The notes below the pieces were generated by a model. That model searched no databases. It saw nothing but the letters and a program-made list of their open reading frames with translations, and had not been told where the DNA came from. A stretch of 64,000 nucleotides of DNA from the NCBI GenBank assembly GCA_030141605.1, contig JAQGDQ010000364.1:57501-121500 (forward strand), given 5' to 3'. Positions 1 to 10,700 of this stretch are shown piece after piece. The stretch is from Tubiluchus corallicola (lineage: Eukaryota > Priapulida > Priapulimorpha > Priapulimorphida > Tubiluchidae). Position 1 is the first letter of the stretch. Each line of letters begins with the position of its first letter. The translations under genes were made by a program, and so were the position numbers.

Positions 1-60
1 TAATCGCACTTCGACCGTAATGGAAATGACTTTACGTATGTATATAAAACAAATATCTAT

Positions 61-235
61 TCTGTTCTATTCTATTCTATTCTATTCTATTCTATTCTAT
101 TCTATTCTATTCTATTCTATTCTATTCTATTCTGTTCCGTTCCGTTCCGTTCCGTTCCGTTCCGTTCCATTCCATTCCATTCCATTCCATTCCATTCTAT
201 TCTATTCTATTCTATTCCATTCTATCCTTTTCTAA
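61..235. repeat. TTCTA/TTCCG/TTCCA pentanucleotide microsatellite
   Basis: Uninterrupted five-base repeat, mainly TTCTA, with an internal block of TTCCG and TTCCA variants. The open frame across it is only the repeat read as codons and is not a gene. Confidence 0.95.
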
Positions 236-283
236 CTTAGTTTAGATATATATTGGTTCTATTAAATATCAAATAAATTCCAG

Positions 284-574
284 ATCACATGCGGAATGCC
301 ATCTTTCTGCTCCACAGCAAAAGACTTGAGAAGACAATGCCAGAACCCAGCATATGCTCTAGAGGTTGAGACAAGCGGATACGGCAACCAAAACAAGAAT
401 GGAAACCGAAGAGGCTACGGCAATCAACAACAAGGTTATGGCAACCAACAACAAGGTTACGGCAACCAACAACAAGGTTATGGCAACCAGCAACAAGGTT
501 ATGGCAACCAGCAACAAGGTTATGGTAACCGGAACAATGGTTATGGTAATCGGAACAACGGCTATGGCAATTAA
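284..574 (+). CDS. Terminal exon of a gene with Gly-Tyr-Asn-Gln (GYGNQQQ) repeats, 5' part outside window
   Basis: A canonical acceptor (AAATTCCAG) ends at 283 and the frame is then open for 96 codons to TAA at 572-574. The first 30 residues contain three cysteines (ITCG..., SFCS, RQCQ) and are not repetitive, so this reads as the end of a larger folded or secreted protein. From about residue 32 it becomes GYGNQNK, then GYGNQQQ about five times, then GYGNRNN twice, ending GYGN. Such Gly/Tyr/Asn/Gln-rich tails occur in low-complexity or secreted structural proteins, but the family is not recognised. The codons vary silently between units (GGT/GGC, TAT/TAC, CAA/CAG), which supports selection on protein. 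Earlier exons must lie left of base 1. It could instead be a non-coding minisatellite, but the acceptor and the silent variation argue against that. Confidence 0.6.
   Translation: MTCGMPSFCSTAKDLRRQCQNPAYALEVETSGYGNQNKNGNRRGYGNQQQGYGNQQQGYGNQQQGYGNQQQGYGNQQQGYGNRNNGYGNRNNGYGN
411..570 (+). repeat. 21-bp coding minisatellite (GYGNQQQ units)
   Basis: About seven units of 21 bp, a multiple of three, so copy-number change keeps the frame. Differences between units fall largely at third codon positions. Confidence 0.85.
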
Positions 575-591
575 AACAGGAAATTATAAGT

Positions 592-834
592 AACATAACT
601 TTGCATGGAAAGTTTTGGGACATGGTTTAACATTTCATCTTCTTCCCCTGATTCACGTTGCTCATATATGACGTCATGTAATTGGAACAATATCGTGGGA
701 GATTTAAATTGAAAACAAACAAAAATTCCTTTCAACACGGGCATGACATACGCGTAAGATTGCTATAAAGTAACATAATTTTAAGGCCATTTTTCTGAAA
801 AGACTTCAGGTACCCCTTTTCTTGTTCTTTAAGC
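592..834. mobile_element. Right-hand part of a TTAA-bounded MITE (family F)
   Basis: From ACATAACTTTGC to the terminus CCCCTTTTCTTGTTCTTTAA this matches the right part of the full-length copy at 53217-53901, sharing GACGTCATGTAAT, GGGAGAT and the CTTCAGGTACCCCTTTTCTTG end. It begins only 18 bases after the stop codon at 574, so it probably supplies 3' UTR to the upstream gene. The left half is missing. Confidence 0.75.
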
Positions 835-1505
835 TATTCTTACGTAATAAAAGTTTCAAGAAAATGACACAACTCAAAGCAGCACTGTACCAAAATATAT
901 TGGCTAGTCTTTCATTGTAGTTTTATAGAAGTATTAAATAAATAATAGCCTATAAATAACTTTATAGTTTGTACATCTGTTTTTTAAAGCTTTCGAAAAT
1001 TTTGACATTGTGCTATTTTTACTATTGGTAAACTTGACAATTCACTGGTTTTACACAAAACAATTCACAATTTTTTAAGCTCATTTTTTATTTACTTTGT
1101 TATCTTGTTAATGTTCTTTTATCTTAATTTTTTTAATAGTACTGGTATATGTTAAGCCACGGTACGTACCTTGTACGTACATACAAGGCAAGGGAAGTAC
1201 GATTTTAGTCAAGGCAGATTGAAGAAAATTAATGTTGATAGTCCGAAACTATTATTGCCTCAATAATTATAATTATAGGGTATACGTGTTGTTTCTAAGA
1301 CAAAAGTAATATTATTAATTATCTTATTACGTGTGTACTATGCTTACATGGCGATTTAAAATAGAAAATTAGTGCATGTTCAATTTGTTATTATAGATTG
1401 CTAGATCACAGTAAGGCTAAGTAGATTACAGTTCTAGAAGTCATTTTATTTAGCTGTGATAACTCTTTTGCAGTAGAAATGTGAACACGCCTTGGTTAAC
1501 TAGAT
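835..1505. other. Non-coding stretch, no feature seen
   Basis: AT-rich, with no credible exon, RNA gene or repeat structure on either strand. Confidence 0.6.
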
Positions 1506-2117
1506 ATGCCTTTGCTTGCAAATGAAAACCGTCCATAAGTTCGGCATAGCTAAAACTACGTTATGATTCTTCAAAGTAGAATGTACCAAAAATTGAGTCA
1601 AATGTCAATTTTTTATAAAAAAACAATTGCTAAATATACTGGACCTTTATATTCTAGCATCAAATTATTAAGAAAATGTTCAAAAAATACTAAAACTCTC
1701 ATTTTATAAGCCCGTACCCAGTTTTCTTGCTAAAAACTAGTACTGCAATTGTAAAGAACATGTATTTTCAAACTCCGATAGTAAGTTTTTTCGTTGCTAA
1801 ACCCAGATTTTCGTCACTAGGAAACATCTACTGGGTTTAAACATAACTTCAATGTGTCGGTAGCAACCAACATTTTTGTCTTTTGCTAAGTTTTTTGTAG
1901 AAACGCGACAAAAACAATCATTGACTTTAACAATGATTTTTTCAAGGTCATGTCTTTCAATGTGTAGCCTGCGCCTCAACTTCAAGGTGGATTATCTCAG
2001 CTTAGAAATAACATAGAGCGATTAACTTGGTACCAAAATTATCCTTATGAAATGGAGATTCAAGATATGTGAATTAGAAAGCTTACTTATGGACGATTTT
2101 GTTATGCAAGCATTATA
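1506..2117 (-). mobile_element. MITE family D (TIR with TTGCATAGCAAAATCGTCCATAA)
   Basis: The left end reads TTGCTTGCAAATGAAAACCGTCCATAAG and the right end reads CTTATGGACGATTTTGTTATGCAAGCA, forming imperfect inverted termini. Internal segments (TGAAATGGAGATTCA, TTATCTCAGCTTAGAAATAACA, ACTACGTTATGATTCTTCAAAGTAGAATG) recur in reverse orientation at 24202-24839 and 62322-62872. No transposase is present. Confidence 0.8.
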
Positions 2118-2940
2118 TTTTTGTTTAGTGATGTTTGTTAGAAATGTTCAATAGATTCCTAGTTATACCAGTTATAACTTTTTTAATTGTTAAGCAAAAA
2201 TGAAGCAACATAACAAAAGAAAACAAAATTGTTAAATTTGCAAATAATTAGGCTTTTGCTGATTATTAGGTTGCATTAGTATTAATGAGTTGAATAAATA
2301 GTTAATGCTGAAAAACGCTGATCTTATTAGTGATTTTTGTCTTGGTTTTTGTTAAGTCTGCAAGTTGAGCGGCAATTCGTAATTAAAATTAGTGGGGTGC
2401 TGTTTCAGAAAATTTTTTACCACTGTCGATAATATTCAATATATTAAGTCTTTTTTCTTTAGTTCGTTTTTATACTTGTGCGGAACCCGAAAATGTGAGG
2501 GAAGTACAATTTGCTTCACAGCCCAAGCAACGTGCCGTTTTTTCCGTTGTGGCCATGCGGACATGACTGGGATAACACGCTGTATGCTAGCGGCTGCTGC
2601 TAGGTAGAAAAGTACACAGTAACAACTGCCATGTGCTTACCGTGTACTGTCATATTCTCGGTTGTGATAAAGTGTAAACTTAGCATATGTGCTCAAAACA
2701 TAAATATCTAATAAAGGACACCTTGCATCCACAAGGATAAGTACTGTGACTGTAAGTGAACTACAACAGCTTAATTTTTCACAGTAGTCACTCCATGAGA
2801 AAATTCCAGTTAACAAAAGTGACCTTTCAACACCCCATATTCAAATATAACTACAACATTAAAATTACATATGTTTGTTACGTTTCACACTGTATTAAAA
2901 CAATGGCTACAATTTTTTTGTAGCAGCAACCCCACTAATT
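2118..2940. other. Non-coding stretch, no feature seen
   Basis: AT-rich DNA with short ORFs only. A GC-richer patch near 2480-2620 has no supported splice frame. The words CAATATATTAAGTCTTTTTTCTTTAGT near 2430-2465 recur near 58660-58690, so part may be an old repeat. Confidence 0.5.
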
Positions 2941-2989
2941 TTACTTAGCCCTGCCATACGGGTCGAAGTTTCTAAATGGAAAAAACATT

Positions 2990-3270
2990 ACTAATGCTTT
3001 ACCATTAACTTCATTACTGTAATGCACCACACAACGACGATGACGACGACAACGACAATTGCAGCAAAATAAAGACAAAGACAGCGACAGCAGCAACAAC
3101 AATAACGGCAACAGCAACAACAACAGCAGCGACAAAGACAACGATAGGGAGCAACAGCAGCAATAAGTAGAACAGCAGTAACAGTAGTACTAGCAACAAT
3201 AACTGCAGTGGCAGGAACAGCAGCTGCAACTGGAATAGTAACTGCAACTGAAGGAACTGCTGCAGCATAA
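2990..3270. repeat. Cryptic CAA/CAG/GAC-rich low-complexity tract
   Basis: Imperfect trinucleotide-rich sequence (ACGACGATGACGACG, CAGCAACAACAATAAC and similar). The overlapping minus-strand ORFs are Leu-, Cys- or Ala/Val-rich depending on frame, as expected of simple sequence, and none is supported as a gene. Confidence 0.8.
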
Positions 3271-3600
3271 GTCTTATTCTTGCATATTTCTAGTCTCTGT
3301 GCAACATTAACATTTGAAGCATGTCGCAAGAGATTCGTAACTTATGAAGCTTATGAGGTAAATTTCTCTTCATAATAATATTTATAATACTCACAATAAA
3401 GTTTATATCTTCACTACCAAATTTTTTCAGCAGTGTAGGACCTCGTTTATCCAGAATATCAAAATTACTATATATATTCATTAGTACGACATTTAATGCA
3501 AACTAGTACCAAAATACGTATAAAATTCTGATGGTCAGAACGTCATCTTAGATGCAGTACAATGGCTACATGCAGCTTTGAACTGAAAAGAAAAACCATT

Positions 3601-3611
3601 GATGATGATGA

Positions 3612-3671
<60 letters not shown>

Positions 3672-3680
3672 TGATGATAT
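3601..3680. repeat. (GAT)n(GAC)n trinucleotide microsatellite
   Basis: GATGATGATGATGAC followed by about 20 GAC units, then GATGATGAT. No splice context suggests a poly-Asp exon. Confidence 0.95.
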
Positions 3681-5285
3681 GAAGAATTTAAGGTAAAATT
3701 GCTAAGACATCAGCATAGGTAGAACACAGGTGAGTTTATTTATACAAATCAGTAACAGCACACGTTTATTCAATGATCTCTGACAGACAACTGACCAGGT
3801 AAGTTTTCTATGAAGCAAGGAAGCCAGCAATTCTATGAAAGGTAAATGTTATGCATACTACATAGTTCAAGGATGAAAGTTTAGACTGTATATGAAGAAA
3901 TAGACTTATTTTACAGCTGAAATTTCTTGTATGGGATTTTTTAATGTTTTAACCAGAGAATGCGATATGATGACATAATAAATAAAAAATAATGACATAT
4001 GACATAATAATAAAAACTAATGACATATGACATCGTGAGCTTCACGACAGATGATGATGAATGATAATAATGTCACTATTAGCAATTAAAAACTTGTTGC
4101 CCTATTTGTAGAAAAGGGTAAACATTTTCTAGCATGAATAAAACACAAACATATAACTCACGTAACGAAAGTGTCGTACATAATGGTACGAATTACCGTA
4201 ACAAAAGACTACATAATGGTCATCTTTGTTCTTCTACTTCGTTTGTTTTTTTTTAATAAAACAAGACAACAAAACTTTTGCACACGTTATGGAACTCTGA
4301 TCATGTTGTTTCACCCATTCATGAACCGCACACCAATAATGATATAAATTAAAGACGCACATACAATTTGTTATGTTCTAAATATAAATGTCATTTTGCT
4401 AGAATTGCTAGAATAAAGTAAGTTTTACATTACTAAATGTAAATTCACATCAAACGTTTGTAACAAAATTATCTTTAATCTTTAATTCCACTGCAAAGAG
4501 TCGTCTACATCGATTGCGTAATGCAGAATACGAATTGTCATGCAATAAAAAGTTTTTCATATTACAGGAAGTCAATTAAATTTCTTTTGACCTCCCGCAT
4601 AGACAAAAGAGTACACACATTAAACGCGCGCTGAAGAGATACCGATCATCAAAACTTTTCTCACACAGAGAAATATTTTAATCTTCTTAATCCCATTTGC
4701 TTAGCCAAGAACTTTCCTAAACAGAAACATAGTCAAATCTTAACTTTAATTTAAACTAATTTTCCCAGCAAATTATTATGTTCGTATAACTTGCCCGAAA
4801 TTAAGAAACTTCTTTCAATTAATATGCATGTCGTTGATTAAGCAGGCTGACCTGAACTTCCGCGTTCAATGGCAATTAGCAACCGTATCATTGCATGTTA
4901 CGCAATACCATGGGAAAGTTCTCAGTAATACTCACAAATGGCAATAGTGTAATTTTAGTAGCATATTGATAGTGATTAAAACATATTTCTTAATGGAGAT
5001 GATTTAGCATTTTATTTATTAACAGAACGTGATTGCTCGTTTACTATGACAAATGAAATCGCTCTCATTAACCCGTAGAGATTCTTCATTAGTTTAATTA
5101 ATTATCACTGTTATTTTTTTGTAATGCACCATTAATCTTTCCTTGATTATCACCTATTGTTAAGCATTTTTTTCACTTTGTTACAAATCTGAGCATGCAC
5201 AAGCACTTGTATAATTCCCACGCCTTTACATTCACGCTTGCTCAACCATCCACCTACAATACTTATAGCATATTTAACACCTGCA
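3681..5285. other. Long non-coding AT-rich stretch
   Basis: No convincing exon or RNA. A short imperfect direct repeat (AATGACATATGACATAATAA) lies near 3970-4035. Confidence 0.55.
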
Positions 5286-5345
5286 AAATCTCCGTAGCCG
5301 AGTGGTCAAGGTTGTGGACACGCCCGCAACTGGTTTTCAAATGAG
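5286..5345 (+). repeat. tRNA-like fragment (A-box only), probably a SINE head or tRNA pseudogene
   Basis: CTCCGTAGCCGAGTGGTCAAGG matches the D-arm and A-box of class-II (Ser/Leu-type) tRNAs. The next bases cannot be folded by eye into an anticodon arm and no clean B-box (GGTTCGANTCC) follows. I therefore call a fragment rather than a functional tRNA. Confidence 0.45.
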
Positions 5346-5682
5346 CGAAGGAGAAGAAGCAAAAAGTTTATTTTTTTTAAATATGGCAGCATTCATTTCA
5401 AAAACATCTAGTGTATTACGAAAACATCAGAAATAAGTCACACGCATCACAAAAAAATCTATTCATACAAAAAACTGAGTGCTGGTACAGTATAACTCCT
5501 GCAGCAGTTCAGCTCGCAATATAGTACATGTGTATCGCAATATACTGCGTATACTGTAGTATTCATTGAGTGCTTGGTATACTACCCTAGAAGAAAGCGA
5601 TGTAGAGTGCATCATTCTATTGTTTATACTAGCTGCAACTTAAAAATGACAAATCAACTAGTGAACCAAATGACGTACATAT

Positions 5683-6021
5683 TAGGGGCGAGCATCGAAT
5701 GTTCGAGTCATTCGAACGTTGAATTCGATTCCAACGAGTTTTTTAAGTTTGAATTCGATTCGAACCTAAAACAATCGATTCAAATAATTCAGCACATCAA
5801 TCACATGCATTTTTTCTCAACAAGATGATTGCAACATGCAATTGTAGCATAATTTAGCTGAGATTTCTATTCACAATTTTAAACAAATTACATTATTTTA
5901 CTGCAGAGCAAAATCGAGTAATATGCATGGTCTCAATCTCAATTTGAATTTGATTCGTATTCGAAATACTGAAGTTCGGTTCGATTCGAATTTGTTTTCT
6001 GGTAGAGAATGCTCACCCCTA
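5683..6021. mobile_element. hAT-like MITE with 8-bp target duplication
   Basis: Termini TAGGGGCGAGCAT and ATGCTCACCCCTA are inverted repeats, flanked on both sides by GTACATAT (5675-5682 and 6022-6029). An 8-bp duplication is the hallmark of hAT transposition. The interior is rich in TTCGAATTCGATT-type words. Terminal fragments of this family also occur near 38462, 56850-56925 and 60005-60077. Confidence 0.88.
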
Positions 6022-6029
6022 GTACATAT

Positions 6030-7735
6030 CCATTTAATTATCAATCAAGATTAGCAATAACTGTAGGCATTTTTCTGATATCAAGTCTACTTGCTGATCC
6101 GGACTTTTATTCACCATAGTACAAATATTCATCATTTCCGTAATATAAATGGATTTAGGCATATTATAATATAATTAACCTTGTAATATTCAGTATATAT
6201 TATAAGTTTTGCATTTACTCCCACTAATGCTTATGCTCGGTGATGTTACGTATTTTTGAAAATATGTACAATGTAAGAGGCGTGGATAATGATCCGCTAT
6301 GCTCGCAGCTTATGGTAGATGGCAGGGCATCAAAAAAAGTTATCGCATATTGCTTTAGTGTGAGATTGTAAAATTTTGTTATTGATACTGTCTTTCAGTT
6401 TTTGAACATTTGGATTTTTTTATATCGGATTAGATGAATTTGAAACAGAAAGCGAGGCATGTTAATAAATTTGACTGTACTGAAGTTTGAAATTGAAAGC
6501 GGATTTTCCGTGTCGAAGGATTACTCGTATACAGGTAAATGGCAAAGTGGTCTTGAAAACATTAGAATAGAAAACTTATCTTTGAGCAGACAGCACAATT
6601 TTTATTAATTTTTAATAGGCTGAGTTTTTCGTTCGTATGGCCTTCCACATGCTCTAACCCATTGGTGACACTTGTCTAAATCGTTTTTTGGTTTGGTGAA
6701 ACTTATAAGTCGAACTCCTGGTCTTTTTGGATAGCGAACATCCACATTACACGTGCCCCAAGCAGAACGTTTCACCATTCTTCACTTTCTTTCACTATTA
6801 TTAACGAATTTTACCTGCACAATTTCTTTTGTGGCAAGAAAAAAGCAAAAAAATCATAAACGTACTCTTTAGCTGCATATTTCATATAGGCTTTAAGTGC
6901 AAATATTGCTGGGCGTGTGAGTAAGGGTCCAGGCCCCTACAATCGAAAAACAGTTAAAACTAAATAAGAGCATCTCATTGGCCATTGCGAGGTGGAACCC
7001 TGCTGGTTGATAGACATTCTGCGATCTATCTATTAAGTAACAGGCTGAGTTCCTCCAGTTTATATGCAATTTTTTGAGACGAAACAGTAAATGAAGCCGT
7101 TGTACTGCAGTCCCGCATTTATCGTGAATGTGAGCTGACCTTTTTAATTTAACAGCGATATGAAGTCCCGGTATGACTATTCCTGAAACTCTGGTGTGCC
7201 GAATTAAACTCACCAAAGTGACTACAAATCCCATATCCGAGAACAATTTCTGACAAAAACAATAGCTCAGTCGAAATAAAATTGACTGGCAGCCCTAATA
7301 AGTAATTCTGATATCTTACAAATCCTGCCCCCAGATTATTTTCGCCAGGATTGACCTTTCCAGGTTGTTTACGCGTCCTTTTGTAACATAAAAAAATCGT
7401 CTTTCACTACATATATTGTTATTTCTTATGCAGTTGTCATCAAATCTCGCCATTTATGTATAGAAGGGTTGACTTTCTGCCTTCTATTTAGCTCTCCGTC
7501 TGGAAGGAGGGTCTAGAGTTTCTATGCTGGGAAACTGTCAGCATCGCCGGTTGGATTTGAGTTATGCGGAGTTTACTGTATTATCATTTTCGTTGTTGTA
7601 AGAACCACACTTCTAACGTCTCTTTATGGGTCCATTTTTGACCACGTGCAGACAACTGGTGGAGATCAGCATTTGTGAGGTCCTATTTTTATATCTGAAG
7701 ACCTCTGGTTTACTGTTTTAGCCCCTAAGTACCTA
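6030..7735. other. BRAP upstream region and possible 5' UTR; mostly featureless
   Basis: No exon is supported. CGGAGTTTACTGTA at about 7567-7580 matches the right end of the Tc/mariner-like element at 29307-30155, so a solo terminus of that family lies about 150 bases upstream of the BRAP start. A possible acceptor (TTTACTGTTTTAG) ends at 7721, so the first coding exon may be preceded by a separate 5' UTR exon. Confidence 0.45.
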
Positions 7736-10700
7736 ATGACAGAAAGAAGCAGCCAGCGCAAATCTCCGACCTCCTCGAAGGTATCCTACGCAGCTGCCGT
7801 GTCAAGTGATGGTAATGTGGAGAAGCAGCAACTGCTACGTGATAGAGGAAAGAGGGAGATGCAAGATATCACCGTGGAAACACTTGTCATGGACGATGGT
7901 AAATTTTAAGTTCTGTATACAGAACATATAAATGGTAAATTATATATACACTTTATAACTATGTAATTGTGGTAGATATCTAATAGTGGTAGGCACTAAA
8001 ACTCAGCAAATTACTCATATAATGGATGTACTGGACTGTATTCTCTTTAAACTTTGGGCAGTTTATGAGTGGGCTATTAGATAGGACTTTGTTCTGCTTT
8101 TCTTGCTTAATGGCATTTTGACTCTCTTTTGTTAAAGGACAAGAAAACCTTTTATTTAAATAAAGCTAAAAAAATTTGCAATTTTGTGTCACCCATATGC
8201 GGTCTTTTTGCACACAAAGCTTGTATTATTAGCAATGCTGCATTGTCATGTATCTACAATACACTTTACAGCTGCTGCTGAAAATTAACATTGTTTTTAT
8301 CACAGGACGGTCAAGCACGTGCTAAACACCATTGACTCAGATTATCATTATACAGGTGCACGGTGACTTTGCACGTATCATATAGTAAAAGATATCATGA
8401 TACATTGACAAATCGTTACACGACTGTTATAACAATGTAATAGCATGTTTATTTGTTCAGCCCTAGATGACGGGGCAGTTGCTGCTGTTTCCAAGACGAC
8501 AGCTGATGCAGTTTCTCACAGAGGTTTAAAGGAAGCTGAGGATGTGTTTATCGATACAGGACCGGTTCCCGCTAGTCAGTTTAAATGTAAGTGTCGCTTT
8601 AGGTGTTTTTTCGTTTTATTTTGCCTGTTTGTATTTAGAGTTTTTGTCATTCAAGAGATATCTTGTCATTAGCTCGTTCCTGCACAAACACTAATAAGCC
8701 TTTTCACAGTTCCAGCAATTAATAATGATCATGAAAAGGTCAAAGGTTAAGTGTACCAGACAACGCATTTGTGTACACTTAACAATGCCTCGCAGTTCAT
8801 GCTGTTGCAGTAGTAACAGTTTTAACAGCTAGCTAGAACCTTACCTAGTTCATTTTTTCTTGTTCCCAAGCAAGATCGTGCTAGTAAAACAACGAAGTTA
8901 CTGAGCAGATGGAGCAGACAGCTTTGCTTTACACACATCACATGACAGTTATAGTTAAGACTCTTTCCTGTGGTACACTTAAGCTTTGACTTACATCACT
9001 CTGCGCATGGATTAATGCATAATTAAATAAGTCCACGTAAAACAAAAAACATTACCGAACTGATGCAGCAGACAGCTTTGTTTCACTCACACATTACCTG
9101 ACTGTTGCAATTAAGACTCGTTGCTGTGGTACACTTAAGCTTTGACCTATAGCAATTGCGCGTGTGCACAAAGAAACTATGAAAAAGCTTATTGAAGTAT
9201 CCCTCTTGGTTCAGTCTTGCTATCTGATAAGTAGCACAGTATTTTGAAGGATTGTTCACGGTCACACAAACATGGAGCATGTATCATGTATTTAACACAA
9301 TTGTCTGAAGATAGAATTGTGCTTGTATTGCATACAGTCAACCTCGGATATAAGGGACACCTCCGGACCGGAAAAAATTGTCCATTACATCCGATGTCCC
9401 TTATAGCCGAAGTTGAGTCTGACTGAGGGTGTATCTAGACCTGTGCTTTTCTGTACTTTTACCCATATTTTTATGGATTAGTGCTACACATTCAATGCAA
9501 ACAGTATGTAGGAAGCTCCTTCAGTGATGCGAGATGTATGTGGCTGCGGAAACCGAGCTGTTCGAAGGCCGAGTTTGCGAAAAATTGAGGTTAAAAATCG
9601 ATCAATTTCGCTTTGATCATAGGTGAGGTAATTTACCTGGGGTTATCCTGAAAATATCGTCCGTTGTAACCGAAACTCTCTTATATCCGAGTATATAATT
9701 GCACTTTCGGTTACGTTTCGGTTTCAGCAAAATGTATTAAATTTTGTAACTGAAATTTTGGATAATTTTCGGTAGCATTTTTCCGAGGTTTTACTAGTAT
9801 TTATCCAATTTACATTTTCTTTTCTCCTATGTGTCAAAAACTGCCGAAAAATCTTGGCTAAATTAGTTCAAATAAAGTAAAGATTCCGTTTACGTAACAG
9901 TTTGTGACGTGCTTTTATTGGCAATGCGGCGTAGCTTCAGTTTTAAAGTCTCCAGATTATTTCAGTATTGGTTTCCCATGTTTCTTAAATTTTGGTGTCG
10001 GTTTGTAAATTCAAATTTGGTAACATCCGTGATCACAATCATTATTTCATTATTTCACTAACTGAAAGCTTGAGTTCTCACTGCAGTCCAATTAAAGGCC
10101 AATACAACCCCAATAGACATTGCATTTTTTTTAAAAAAATATTATGATTACACAAAGAATTCATAATTATTACTTGATTTGATTGATTTGATTTAACGCT
10201 TTATTTCGAATCAATATTCATATTTACACCCACAAATAAAAAACGAACATGAAAAAATACATGCACCACAATTACACGATACCTACAACATTACATACTA
10301 CATACACAAAAGATAAAGATAAATTATCCAGTGATGCTTAGCACCAAAAAGTGCCTAACTATAATTACTACATAACAAGATCCTCCACGGTCTCCTAATG
10401 TCAGAAGTGTAAGCCACTTCGCTTTCAGTTAAAGCTTTAATTAATAAAGTTGTACTATACATTGCTCTCGTGTACAAACTGTAAGCCATTTTCCTATGTA
10501 TAACATCAAAGTATGTAACATTATGATTTACTGAAATTATTCTAGCACTCTCATCGTATGAATAAGTGAACAGTTTCCATTATGAGCTACTTTAAGTTTA
10601 GTTAAACTGTAGTTATCAAAGAATTTATTAAAGAAAAGAAATTTGTAAATTAAATATAATTTGCTGGCGAATATTGAATGCATATGTTGCTGTCAAGATC

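Noticed and set aside
5286-5345. Functional tRNA gene
   Set aside because: Only the A-box region matches; no anticodon arm or B-box could be recognised.
6893-7246. 117-codon minus-strand ORF
   Set aside because: No splice signals, start context or recognisable domain; consistent with chance in this region.
8445-8672. 75-codon ORF taken whole as a gene
   Set aside because: Its middle is BRAP exon 2; the C-terminal hydrophobic part is intron read-through past a GTAAGT donor.
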